Made by a program: the position numbers and the translations under genes. Below, piece by piece: positions 26,623 to 35,358 of a DNA stretch of 64,000 nucleotides; the stretch's first letter is position 1; every line of letters begins with the position of its first letter. The notes under the pieces were generated by a model. The model saw only the letters and a list, made by a program, of their open reading frames with translations, was not told the origin of the DNA and made no database searches. Source of the stretch: Xanthocytophaga agilis (GTDB taxonomy: Bacteria; Bacteroidota; Bacteroidia; Cytophagales; 172606-1); the NCBI RefSeq assembly GCF_030068605.1, contig NZ_JASJOU010000008.1, forward strand, positions 124,001 to 188,000, written 5' to 3'.

Positions 26623-27039
26623 ATGGCATTAACGCTAACCTTATTGACATCCAAAGCAGACTGTGACAAAGTACTCGACGAACTTTCAGACCTGAAAGGC
26701 GAACTGGAGTACAAACAAATCTCACTAACCCGTAGTCGAGACAATGCCTCCGACCGGGCATCTGACATCGAAGCTACCCTTGCCTCTGCCCAGGCAGAAG
26801 TAGACTCACTAACAGCTATCATCGCCGTATTGCCCGAAGGCTCTACCAAGACCGAGATGGAGACACGTAAAGTAAAGGCTGAATACAAGCTGTTCACAGC
26901 CGAACAACGCAAGTTACAATACGGTACTACAGCCGTGGTATTGTATGAATCCCAGCTGGATGAGATTGAGCAACGCTTGTCGGTAGTAGATGGCTCTATG
27001 TCTTCTATCACCACTCACAAGGCTACTCTACCAGCCTAG
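26623..27039 (+). CDS. Coiled-coil protein of the lysis-like cassette
   Basis: 138 residues from the ATG at 26623 (MALTLTLLTSKADCDKVL); a Met 36 bases earlier adds an unconserved leader. Nearly all is helical with heptad-like spacing (VLDELSDLKGELEYK, IEATLASAQAEVDSLTAIIAVLP), ending in another helix. It is of the size and type of small structural or chaperone proteins carried just before phage lysis genes in Bacteroidota, but no family is recognised. GC is high again, as in the replication module. Confidence 0.65.
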   Translation: MALTLTLLTSKADCDKVLDELSDLKGELEYKQISLTRSRDNASDRASDIEATLASAQAEVDSLTAIIAVLPEGSTKTEMETRKVKAEYKLFTAEQRKLQYGTTAVVLYESQLDEIEQRLSVVDGSMSSITTHKATLPA

Positions 27040-27070
27040 TTCTACACACTAGCTAAGAGGCAGCCACCTG

Positions 27071-27099
27071 GAAGCAGTAGACCACCTGGCTACTGCTTC
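27071..27099 (+). terminator. Terminator hairpin
   Basis: A perfect 10-bp inverted repeat (GAAGCAGTAG and its complement) around a 9-base loop, followed by a T-rich TTCTTTC. It lies 32 bases after the coiled-coil gene. Confidence 0.6.
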
Positions 27100-27158
27100 T
27101 TTCTTTCAGGCCACAGTGTAGTATACCTATTCATTTCACTAACCCATTGAATCCACTC

Positions 27159-27413
27159 ATGACTATACGTATTCTAGTAGCAGCCTTATGCTTTGTGCTG
27201 GGCCTGGCTGTAGGCATCTTTACAGAGCACAGGCTCAATCCTGATGAGGTCTACACCTGTGAGGTGATAGATTATATCCACATCGAGCAGATCGTAGCCA
27301 AACAGGTAGCAGCCCATCCGGTGCAACCGCTGGATGTGGAGAAGATTAAACATGTCAAGAGCTTTACCTATGCGCCTGTGTTTCAGATTGTGGATACCTG
27401 CAAAGGGCCATAA
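27159..27413 (+). CDS. Small single-pass membrane protein
   Basis: 84 residues from the ATG at 27159; a TTG at 27147 would add four. One N-terminal membrane segment (ILVAALCFVLGLAVGIF) is followed by a polar outer part with EQIVAKQVAAHPVQPL and a C-terminal Cys. The layout, a membrane anchor with a short soluble tail next to holin- and amidase-like genes, would fit a spanin-like or holin-accessory protein. That is inference. Confidence 0.55.
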   Translation: MTIRILVAALCFVLGLAVGIFTEHRLNPDEVYTCEVIDYIHIEQIVAKQVAAHPVQPLDVEKIKHVKSFTYAPVFQIVDTCKGP

Positions 27414-27465
27414 CCTATCACGCATCGGCATGAATCACCTGGAATGGCACAAACAATGCGAACCG

Positions 27466-27727
27466 TGTAGGGGCGACTGGCGGTCGCCCTGGTTCCAGCA
27501 AACCTTGTTTGTGGTATTCCGATCCTGTAGGGGCAGGGCTTGCCCCTGCCCGGTTTCCGAACGCGAATGATTAGGTTTAGAAAACAACCATTTCGGATTA
27601 TACCATACAGTGTTTGCGCCTAACACGGGCACCCGCAAGGGGATGCCCCTACATTGTCGGATTAATACAAACATTCCCTGCGACAATCTGGGCGAACACG
27701 TGGGTTCGCCCCTACAGGATTTCGGAA
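27466..27727. repeat. Cluster of four GTAGGGGC-type palindromic repeats
   Basis: Palindromes lie at 27466-27491, 27525-27553, 27627-27653 and 27690-27717. The first two begin TGTAGGGGC; the last two end GCCCCTACA, so the cluster is roughly symmetrical. Larger arms (ATTCCG-ATCCTGTAGGGG at 27516-27533 and its complement at 27708-27727) also pair. This resembles the REP-like repeats seen in many bacterial genomes. The 374-base gap between the two membrane-protein genes is mostly this cluster. Confidence 0.75.
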
Positions 27728-27787
27728 TAATCCCAATCATTCGAATGGCAAACAGGCAATTACATCACCCCTAACCCTTAAACCCCT

Positions 27788-27973
27788 ATGGCAAAATCAA
27801 TATACGATTACATCCAGTTTGTGCTAAACAACTGGAAAACCTCAACCCTGGGTTTATTTACCTTCTCAGGGTACATTCTCTGGCTGGTTAACCGGATAGA
27901 CACACAGTCGTTCGTTTCGCTGCTGGCCTTTATTTCAACAGTCGGTTTCTTCTCCATGAAAGACCCTAAGTAA
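27788..27973 (+). CDS. Small membrane protein, possible holin
   Basis: 61 residues with two close hydrophobic segments: LGLFTFSGYILWLV and FVSLLAFISTVGFF, linked by a short polar turn, and a charged tail. The size and topology fit a class II-type holin. It lies 103 bases before a T7-lysozyme-type amidase, the usual order of a lysis cassette. There is no family match by eye, so the holin call rests on topology and context. Confidence 0.5.
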   Translation: MAKSIYDYIQFVLNNWKTSTLGLFTFSGYILWLVNRIDTQSFVSLLAFISTVGFFSMKDPK

Positions 27974-28076
27974 CACAGAAGCATGCCATCCCACTGTAGC
28001 GGGACAGGCTGCCTTGGCGAGGATGGCATCACCCCCATCCTTCCTTTCTTCAACCCATACATTTAGCTCTATCACT

Positions 28077-28598
28077 ATGAAATTCCAATACCTGATTATA
28101 CACTGCACCGCCACTCCCGCCGGACGCTGGATCTCCCCTGACGATGTGAAACGCTGGCACACCAAACCCAAACCCTATGGTAACGGATGGAAACAAGTCG
28201 GCTACTCGGATCTGATCTTACTAGATGGCTCCCGTCACCAGTTTGTCAAACACAACAACGACCAGATAATTGACACCTTCGAGATTACAAACGGGGTAGC
28301 AGGCATTAACTCCATTTCCAGACACCTGTGTTACGTAGGTGGCCTGGACTCTTCCCACAAAGCGCCATTAGACAGCCGTACCCCTCAGCAGATCTCAACC
28401 ATGTTAGACATTATCGGTGAAGTATTAGGGTATGCACCCAATGTCAAGATTGCCGGACATAACCAGTTTGACAACAAAGGTTGTCCGAGCTTCTTTGTCC
28501 CATCCTGGCTCAAGCAGCTAGGCATTCCCGAGCATAACATCGAGTGGCGCGATCCGTTTGGCTATGAACGCTATTTTAAGCAGGCGTGGAAACGATGA
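28077..28598 (+). CDS. N-acetylmuramoyl-L-alanine amidase (T7 lysozyme type)
   Basis: 173 residues from the ATG at 28077; upstream in-frame codons lack conservation. The Amidase_2 fold is clear: LIIHCTATPAGR (His9), GYSDLILLDGS (Tyr43) and IAGHNQFDNKGCPSFF (His128, Lys134, Cys136). The spacing His-6-Lys-2-Cys is the same as in T7 lysozyme (His122, Lys128, Cys130), so the zinc site and catalytic residues are complete. It cleaves the amide bond between muramic acid and the stem peptide, as a phage endolysin. No signal peptide, so export would need the holin-like neighbour. A second copy of its last 32 codons lies at 30315-30410. Confidence 0.88.
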   Translation: MKFQYLIIHCTATPAGRWISPDDVKRWHTKPKPYGNGWKQVGYSDLILLDGSRHQFVKHNNDQIIDTFEITNGVAGINSISRHLCYVGGLDSSHKAPLDSRTPQQISTMLDIIGEVLGYAPNVKIAGHNQFDNKGCPSFFVPSWLKQLGIPEHNIEWRDPFGYERYFKQAWKR

Positions 28599-29083
28599 AT
28601 AGATAACGATAAAAGATTACTTTGTTTATCCAACAGCAAGACAGAGTTCATTCCACAAGCCGTTTAAAGAACTCATCCGATATCTGTCTCAGCAGCTTTT
28701 CTAATAAAATCCATTTTTCATGCTGTATCGTATGCAAAGTTGTGACTCATATACAGTAAAGACTTAGTACACTTCCAGATAGACGGTGTGTCAAAAAATA
28801 AAGACTAAAGTTCAACAAAGGTGTATACATTGGCATTACCATGTTTGAGTATATACTATCCTGAAAGTAGAATACAATCTGTCTTTTCTTCCTTTGGTAT
28901 TGATGTATTCAAAATTAAAATTCTATGATAAAAATTAGTGTCTGAGAGAAATAATGGCTTTTCTTAAAGTATTCTTTTTATCTTTAAGCCATTGATTTTT
29001 AAACTATTGTTTCTACTTTTTGTTAATAATCTATCTTATTAATAATCTGTCGTAAAGGTATAAATATAAATAAGTAAGTAAGA
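28599..29083. other. Gene-free stretch
   Basis: 485 bases between the amidase and the sensor kinase. AT content rises sharply after about 28600. No coding frame, hairpin or repeat of note is seen; the last 60 bases hold a T-rich run that may contain the kinase promoter. Confidence 0.45.
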
Positions 29084-30301
29084 ATGAACAGTGAGCTAAG
29101 CCACCTAAAAGCTGACGTAGAAAGGGTAAAGCAAATCCCCATCATTTCAAACATGCTGGAAGTTATCTGTCGAAGTACAGGTATGGGATTTGCAGCTGTA
29201 GCCCGAGTGACTGAGAAACACTGGATTGCTTGCAGCGTACACGATGAAATTGCATTTGGCCTCAAATCAGGTGAAGAACTACCTATCCAAACAACTATTT
29301 GTAACGAGGTGCGCCACGATAATCAATCTGTTGTGATAGACCATGTAGCAAAAGATGAGTATTTCCGGAATCACCATACACCCAAACTGTATGGCTTTGA
29401 GAGTTACATATCAGTACCAATCCAACTCAAAAACGGAGAGTTCTTTGGGACTTTGTGTGCTATTGATCCCAAACCTGCGCTGCTAAATAATCAGACTACA
29501 ATCGGTATGTTCAATTTGTTTGCCGACCTGATTGCATTTTATCTGCAAAGCATTCAACTCCTTGAACAAGGTACTACCCGTATCGACAATCTGAACCGAC
29601 AAGTAAATGATGCACAGGATGAAATACGACAGTACGAATTCATTACCAGTCATAACCTGAGAGAACCTCTGCGTCAGCTCCGCATGTTTACTACCATGCT
29701 CGTCACGGCTACTGAACAAAACCAAAATGAGAAGGCAAAGACACTGGCATTGAAAGTAAATGAAAAAGCCCTGCGATTCACTGAAATAGTAGCGGATTTG
29801 TCCCGTTATTCGGATTTTACGTATAAACGGCAGGATTTTGCAAAAGTTAATTTAAATCAACTGATTCAGGAAGCGCTGGTTGACCTTGAAATGGAACTAA
29901 AGCAAAGATCTATAGTGCTAACATTGGATAATTTGCCTGTTATTGAAGCAGTACCTGAGCAAATGATTCAACTGTTTGTATTTTTAATCCGTAATGCCAT
30001 TCGCTTTTCCCAGCCAGAGCGGCAAGTCAAAGTCCATATCCGTGCGGTACCACCCTTAGAAGGAGCAAAATTTGTTGAGATTCAGGTAAAGGATAATGGC
30101 ATAGGAATGAGCCAATGGCAACAAGAGAAAATTTTTGATGTATTGAATCATTTCTCTTATGACCAGGCATCTGAGAGTAGCGATATAAGCCTTGCTTATT
30201 GTCGTAAGATTGTGCGTAGCCACCAAGGTAGTATCAGTGTAAATTCCGAACCCGATAAAGGAACTACTTTTTCTATCATCCTTCCCCTGACGCAGACTTA
30301 A
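29084..30301 (+). CDS. GAF-domain sensor histidine kinase
   Basis: 405 residues, soluble. A GAF domain (~20-165) is followed by a helical linker, a HisKA-type dimerisation domain with the H box FITSHNLREPLRQL (His190), and a HATPase with N box FLIRNAIRFS, G1 VKDNGIGM and G2 GTTFSIILPL. It should autophosphorylate His190 on a signal read by the GAF domain; the ligand is unknown. No response-regulator gene is adjacent, so it is an orphan. It lies between the intact amidase and a broken copy of that gene's 3' end. Confidence 0.9.
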   Translation: MNSELSHLKADVERVKQIPIISNMLEVICRSTGMGFAAVARVTEKHWIACSVHDEIAFGLKSGEELPIQTTICNEVRHDNQSVVIDHVAKDEYFRNHHTPKLYGFESYISVPIQLKNGEFFGTLCAIDPKPALLNNQTTIGMFNLFADLIAFYLQSIQLLEQGTTRIDNLNRQVNDAQDEIRQYEFITSHNLREPLRQLRMFTTMLVTATEQNQNEKAKTLALKVNEKALRFTEIVADLSRYSDFTYKRQDFAKVNLNQLIQEALVDLEMELKQRSIVLTLDNLPVIEAVPEQMIQLFVFLIRNAIRFSQPERQVKVHIRAVPPLEGAKFVEIQVKDNGIGMSQWQQEKIFDVLNHFSYDQASESSDISLAYCRKIVRSHQGSISVNSEPDKGTTFSIILPLTQT

Positions 30302-30314
30302 AGGCATAAATTCG

Positions 30315-30410
30315 TCATGGCTCAAGCAGCTAACTATTCCCGGATATAATATCGAGTGGCGTAATCCGTTTGGATATGAACGGTATTTCAGGCAAGCATG
30401 GAAACGATAA
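30315..30410 (+). pseudogene. Remnant of a second amidase gene
   Basis: 32 in-frame codons ending at a TAA translate to SWLKQLTIPGYNIEWRNPFG and then YERYFRQAWKR, almost the same as the last 32 codons of the amidase at 28077-28598, with many third-base changes. It starts 14 bases after the kinase stop and has no upstream part. It is a relic, not a gene. Confidence 0.85.
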
Positions 30411-30419
30411 GAAATAGAA

Positions 30420-30447
30420 AAAGCCGATCCTGTGAAAGATCGGCTTT
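30420..30447 (+). terminator. Terminator hairpin
   Basis: A perfect 10-bp inverted repeat (AAAGCCGATC and its complement, 8-base loop) with an A-run before it and a T-rich right end follows the amidase remnant. It could have been that gene's terminator and may now serve the kinase. Confidence 0.6.
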
Positions 30448-30474
30448 ACTATTATTAATGCATTGATAAATGAT

Positions 30475-30732
30475 CTACTTGTTAACAAAATCACGCTCCT
30501 TATTCAAACATAAAACCAGACTTAGTATCGATGCTCCCGCAATAATTCCTAAAGCGGTCATATACCCATTTACATAGTTATTCTCTGTAATTACTACTGT
30601 CCTTTGATTACCCACCTGCCCATTCTTTCCGAATGGTTCCCAATAGTTTTCCTGAGCATTATAACTTTTGGTTTTTAAGGTAGAAGAATAGAAAATTAAA
30701 ATTATACTAATAAAAAAACAGCTATCATACAC
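30475..30732 (-). CDS. Small membrane protein, probably frame-disrupted
   Basis: 85 codons from a GTG, with two membrane segments: FFISIILIFYSS and MTALGIIAGASILSLVLCL. In another frame, an ATG at 30755 starts MKQDIIKACMIAVF, which would join smoothly to FISIILIFYSS if the A-run 30712-30718 (plus-strand view) had one more base. So the real gene probably starts at 30755 and carries a one-base slip, either a true mutation or a sequence error. Function unknown; it heads a group of three small leftward membrane-protein genes. Confidence 0.45.
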   Translation of the reverse strand: MYDSCFFISIILIFYSSTLKTKSYNAQENYWEPFGKNGQVGNQRTVVITENNYVNGYMTALGIIAGASILSLVLCLNKERDFVNK

Positions 30733-30795
30733 GCTTTAATTATATCTTGTTTCATGGTTGTCCAACCTCTATTACTTTAATTTCATTACTTTGTG

Positions 30796-30860
30796 AATAA
30801 GTATCCTCGAAGTTGAATTCGTAGTTGTCTTGACAACTTCAGGATTGAGAATACTTATTT
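30796..30860. repeat. Imperfect 65-bp palindrome
   Basis: The outer word AATAAGTAT and its complement ATACTTATT enclose a further pairing of GAAGTTG with CAACTTC. It lies between two leftward membrane-protein genes and may act as a terminator or be a small repeat. Confidence 0.5.
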
Positions 30861-30876
30861 GACCTATACTAGAAGA

Positions 30877-31281
30877 TTAACTAGTTGTTTTAAGAACAAA
30901 AAAAGTGCGTATATACCTGAAAAAGAACGGTATAAATACAAAGACACTGATAATCTCATTATATATGCCATTCATTGCATCTGTCTGAGATGCCAGATAA
31001 GTATACAGACAGTACTCCCCTACAAGAAACACAACTAGTATCGTTATAAAATGAATTAACCTATTCACCTTGAAAGAAAAATACAATAGCCCTGAAAAGA
31101 CAACTATAGTCACTACAGGTAAAAATAGAAACATCCATAAATAATAAAACAAACCTGCTCCACTAGTAATCCCAGGATTTATAAGATAAAAATCCTGGTT
31201 TTTCAACATTAGAAACAGATAGAACACCAGATATTTTAAAAATATATAAATCGAAATAGTATAAAATGAGGGCTTAAACAT
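30877..31281 (-). CDS. Hypothetical membrane protein
   Basis: 134 residues with about four membrane segments (IYIFLKYLVFYLFLML, LFYYLWMFLFLPVVTIVVFSG, LIHFITILVVFLVGEYCLY, and EIISVFVFIPFFF). Not recognised. A short Lys/Thr tail follows the last segment. It is 46 bases downstream of another small leftward membrane-protein gene, so they are likely one transcript. Confidence 0.55.
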   Translation of the reverse strand: MFKPSFYTISIYIFLKYLVFYLFLMLKNQDFYLINPGITSGAGLFYYLWMFLFLPVVTIVVFSGLLYFSFKVNRLIHFITILVVFLVGEYCLYTYLASQTDAMNGIYNEIISVFVFIPFFFRYIRTFFVLKTTS

Positions 31282-31326
31282 AACTTTTTTATCTAAATAT
31301 CTCCTTTGTTGATCTGATATAGAGTA

Positions 31327-31608
31327 CTAAACCAGAGCTTTGATTAATAATTCTACTGCCCATATAAAAAAGAACACATAAACAATCCCTATCAGCATCA
31401 TGTATGTCTCTTTCATCAACAACATACAGACACTCATTAATGGTAGGCCAATAAACATTGCCAAAATCGTAAAATGAATTTCACTTTTTCCGGGAAAATA
31501 TTTTGAGATTACAAAATGGTTATAAATGAAGGCATCATTAATTATTGCATAAATACCATATATCGCAATTAAATTGCCAACAATAAATACAACTCTTTTG
31601 AGCTTCAT
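31327..31608 (-). CDS. Hypothetical membrane protein
   Basis: 93 residues, three membrane segments (VVFIVGNLIAIYGIYAII, FTILAMFIGLPLMSVCML, and MLIGIVYVFFFIWAVELLI). Not recognised. It is the first of the leftward membrane-protein genes, and its start codon follows a short AT-rich leader. Confidence 0.55.
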   Translation of the reverse strand: MKLKRVVFIVGNLIAIYGIYAIINDAFIYNHFVISKYFPGKSEIHFTILAMFIGLPLMSVCMLLMKETYMMLIGIVYVFFFIWAVELLIKALV

Positions 31609-32105
31609 TATTTATCTCCTTTTATTGTTAGGCTCTCTATAAAGTAATTCAAAACGTCTAGCTCAACAAAAAGCATCCTTGGAGAATATATACTTTTTTG
31701 CTTCATTCATGCAAAGTAAAAGAGATTCAAAATAACTCTATCGTTTTCTTTCCACTTTACCCAGGCAGACTTCCAGCAAAGAATCTGTATTCAATGTAAT
31801 TATCCATCGACTTATCACTTTTGCCTGACACTTGTTTTCTCAGTAAAGTTACCAGAACACACATTCTTCTGATATAGAAGCCTGAAATTATGTCCATAAA
31901 CGTATATAACAAGCACCTTGTGTTTAAAATAAAAATAAAATTCATAAAACAGAGGTTACTTTAAGGTGGCTATCTTGTATAATATATGTATGTATACATG
32001 TTACAATAAGTTATACAATTCAACATCGTGAATGAATGTTGTTTTATTATCACTGATTTCTCAATTTTTCTATATTACTCTATTTTTTTACGATTAAACA
32101 CTAAG
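31609..32105. other. Divergent gene-free stretch
   Basis: About 500 bases between the leftward membrane proteins and the rightward SBBP lipoprotein. It must hold the promoters of both. No consensus -33/-7 pair was found; a TGTATACA-rich stretch occurs near 31985-32000. Confidence 0.4.
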
Positions 32106-33497
32106 ATGATTCCTATGCGTAAAAACAATCTGCTATGCTCACTCATTATAGCCGGAGTTGTGGCTATGACTTTTTCATCCTGTAAAAAAGAGGATACTCC
32201 TCCTACACCTGCTGTAGATCCTGAAATTAGTACCACCCCCTATGCTGTGAAAGCCACTGGGTATATTACTCCCAAAAAACAACTGGTAGACAAAGATGGT
32301 AACCTGTATGTGACAGGATCTTTTTCTGGTATAGCTGTCTTTGGCACCACTACCCTGACAGCTCAAGGCCAAAGCGATGATATCTTTCTGGCTAAATACA
32401 ATGCGAAGGGCGAACTACAATGGGTAAAGCAGGAAGGTGGAGCAGATACCGATGTTGCCAGAAGTTTAGCACTGGATGCATCTGGAAATGTGTTCGTTAT
32501 AGGAGAGTTTAGCTATGCAGCAATTATCGGTGGCACATCGCTGACCTCAAAGGGCTATATTGATATCTTCCTGGCTAAATATACCAGCGAAGGAACTGCA
32601 CAATGGGTAAAACAAGCAGGTAGTGCCAACCTGGACTATGGAACTGATGTTGTCATAGATGGGACTGATAACATATATATTACAGGCAATTTTTATACAG
32701 AAACCATTATTGGAAACACCACATTGACAGCAGTTGGAAATGGACGAAACACCTATATTGCCAAATATACCAGCTCAGGAGAGATGCAATGGGTTAAAAG
32801 TGGAGGCGGATATGGCAGATATATTACCCTGGATGGTTCCGGAACCCCATATATAGCCGGAGAATTTTATGATGACATTTCTTTTGGTAGTAAGCAACTC
32901 ACCGTTCAGGGTAACTCCGATGTATTCATTGTGCATTATTCAGCAACAGGCGAAGTACTGGATGCCCGAACAATAGGTAGCACCAATGCAGAGTTTAGTA
33001 TCAGAGATCTGAAATTCGACGCTTCCAGTAATCTGTATACTACAGGTTTGTTTACAGGTACTGGCACTGTAGGCACTACCACACTGACATCCAAAGGCCA
33101 GACGGATGTTTTTACACTCAAATACAACAACACAGGAGCTGTTCAATGGGTAAAGGCAGCCGCAAGCAATAATGATGACTATGTCAATGCACTTGGAATA
33201 GATGGCTCAGGAAACGTCTATATCACTGGCTATTTCTATAATCCTTTTACACTTGAAAGCACTACCTTAACTCCTGCCGGTGGCAGTGACATGTTTGTAG
33301 CCAAATACAATAATGCAGGCGAGTTACAGTGGGCACAAAAAGCAGGAGGTGAAAGCACTGATATGGGTACCACCCTTGCACTGGACCGCAGCAATAATCT
33401 GTATGTAGCAGGTTCGTTTTATAAATCCATCCAGGTAAATGAAACAACTCTGACAGCAGATAAAGAAGCTTTATTTCTCTGGAAAGTGAAACAGTAA
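32106..33497 (+). CDS. SBBP-repeat beta-propeller lipoprotein
   Basis: 463 residues from the ATG at 32106; the frame is open further upstream but without a signal. A lipoprotein signal ends in FSSC, followed by KKEDTPPTP. The rest is about seven beta-propeller repeats of ~60 residues of the SBBP type, each with a strand pair like GNLYVTGSFSG--FG--TLT--G--DIFLAKYNAKGELQWVK. Surface-anchored, probably a binding or adhesion propeller; the ligand is unknown. It stands alone and ends in a strong hairpin. Confidence 0.85.
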   Translation: MIPMRKNNLLCSLIIAGVVAMTFSSCKKEDTPPTPAVDPEISTTPYAVKATGYITPKKQLVDKDGNLYVTGSFSGIAVFGTTTLTAQGQSDDIFLAKYNAKGELQWVKQEGGADTDVARSLALDASGNVFVIGEFSYAAIIGGTSLTSKGYIDIFLAKYTSEGTAQWVKQAGSANLDYGTDVVIDGTDNIYITGNFYTETIIGNTTLTAVGNGRNTYIAKYTSSGEMQWVKSGGGYGRYITLDGSGTPYIAGEFYDDISFGSKQLTVQGNSDVFIVHYSATGEVLDARTIGSTNAEFSIRDLKFDASSNLYTTGLFTGTGTVGTTTLTSKGQTDVFTLKYNNTGAVQWVKAAASNNDDYVNALGIDGSGNVYITGYFYNPFTLESTTLTPAGGSDMFVAKYNNAGELQWAQKAGGESTDMGTTLALDRSNNLYVAGSFYKSIQVNETTLTADKEALFLWKVKQ

Positions 33498-33519
33498 TAG
33501 CAAACAGTCTTTACAACCT

Positions 33520-33562
33520 GTCCAGGCAATTTATGAGGATTGACTTCATAAATTGCCTGGAC
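33520..33562 (+). terminator. Terminator hairpin
   Basis: A 17-bp perfect inverted repeat (from GTCCAGGCAATTTATGA) with a 9-base loop, 22 bases after the SBBP gene. Its right end begins a direct repeat of TGGACTTTGTACTTGAAT, found again right after it. Confidence 0.7.
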
Positions 33563-33585
33563 TTTGTACTTGAATTGCATGGACT

Positions 33586-35092
33586 TTGTACTTGAATGCT
33601 GTCAACTTAAGGCAAAGACCCTTATTTCCGTCTTTGGTGTTATCACTAACGAGCTGCTTCCCACCAAAATGTACAAACGGATGCAGTTTGGACAGAAGCG
33701 CGAATGTTTCGAATCTGACCCCTAATCAAAAGATGCTGCCGTTTGATCTTCCTGAACCAGAGAAACAACTCCAATAGCAAGACTTTAAGGAAAAAATAGA
33801 ATCTATACAAGTTGAATATACCCGTAAACGAGCCAATCACTACAGACGTGTCAAACTGCCAGGACACTTGCCTGTAGAACAAATCGAAATCTATCCTGAT
33901 AGAGATCTATCATAGATGTTTTGCATTGGCTAGGAGATTACAGAAGAATTGGAATGTGAACCTGCACGCTTGTATATCAAACGCGATATCCGTTACAAAT
34001 ACGCTTCTAAAGATCAACAAGCTAGCCGTACAGATCAACAAGAGACGAATCCAGTCAAGATGGGCTCACTTCCTGAACGAGTGATAGACAGAGGCAGGCT
34101 TTTTAGCCACCATCCTGACCGACAAATATCTAGATCACTTGCCCTTATACCAGCAAAAACAGCGTTTCGCCAAGGAAAATATCCAGATCCCTTCTTCAAC
34201 TCTTGAAGGCTGAATCAAAGAAGCTCTCCTAAAACTGGAACCGCTTTATGAGCAGTTAGTCTTTCACACTAAATCCAAAGGCTATCTTCAGGTTGATGAG
34301 ACACCGATAAAAGTGCTTGAAAGTGAGAAAAAAGGGGTCTGTCATCAAGGTTGGTACTGGGTTTACCATGCGCCATTGGATGGAATGGTCTTGTTTGACT
34401 ATAGTCCTACCCGAGGCTCAAGTGTACCCTTGTCTATTTTAGGCAACTTTACAGGTTATTTGCAAACAGATGATTATGCTGTGTATGAAAAATATGCTGC
34501 CAGCAAACAGATTACGCACCTAGCTTGTTGGGCACATGCTCGTCGTGAGTTCGAAAAAGCGTTAGATAATGACCAACCCAGAGCCGAAAAAGCATTGTTG
34601 CTCATTCAGCATCTGTATACAGCAGAACGAAAGTGTAGAGAACAAAAACTGAGCACAGAACAAATCAAGCAAGTGCATTTAGAGAAATGCCTACCTATGC
34701 TCAATGAGTTAGGCCAATGGACCTTTGAGCAAATCCAATCTACTCTTCCCAAGAGTCAGATCGGAAAGGCGATGGCCTATGCCTATGCTCGTTGGGGTGC
34801 GTTGAGTGCCTATTTATATGATGGATCACTACAGATAGACAATAATCTGGTGGAAAACGCTATCCGACCTATTGCTTTGGGGAGAAAGAACTATTTATTT
34901 GCGGGCAGTCATCAGGCCGCACAACAGGCTGCGATGATTTATTCCTTCTTTGCCATCTGCAAGAAAGAGGATATCAATCCTTTTGTATGGTTGAAGTATA
35001 CCCTGGAAAATATATATTCCATTAATCACAAAAATCTCACCGATCTGTTTCCGCAAGGCTTTAAACGGATTATTCAAACTACCAATATATAG
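33586..35092 (+). mobile_element. IS66-family transposase gene, decayed
   Basis: The reading is spread over three frames with stops. Early pieces read KMYKRMQFGQKRECFESDP and LPVEQIEIYPDRDLS; a middle piece ELECEPARLYIKRDIRYKYAS; then QQQRFAKENIQIPSSTLEG, all IS66 hallmarks. The last 259 codons (34313-35092) are intact and hold catalytic-core marks: DDYAVYEK, and NNLVENAIRPIALGRKNYLFAGS with the catalytic Glu; the first Asp is in VDETPIKVL just upstream. So the transposase cannot be made whole. No inverted-repeat ends or accessory IS66 genes were identified. Confidence 0.88.
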
Positions 35093-35196
35093 TTCGTCAG
35101 GTGCATACATACAAACGGTATCGGGATATATTCGTTGGGATAAAAATCCAGGAACAAGAAAACCTGCTCTCCAAGCAGATTTTCCAGAGTAAAATG

Positions 35197-35230
35197 TACT
35201 AAAAGGCTTACCTTGTTAAGCCTTTTAGTA
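35197..35230. terminator. Hairpin, probable terminator
   Basis: Arms TACTAAAAGGCTTA and complement pair around a short loop. It lies in the 266-base gap between the IS66 relic and the 3' end of the leftward lipoprotein gene. Confidence 0.5.
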
Positions 35231-35358
35231 TAAGAATCCACTGGCTTGCATGAAAGAGGCAGTTTTAGTTCCTTTATCAGGACTCTTGTAGGTCTCTTAT
35301 ATCCAGGCAGGTAGAGTACAAAAAAATGATTTAAAAATTATTAATGTCTTTTGCTTTA

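Noticed and set aside
31757-31945. 62-codon minus-strand frame before the SBBP gene
   Set aside because: It starts in the divergent promoter region and shows no domain, signal or homologue-like pattern.
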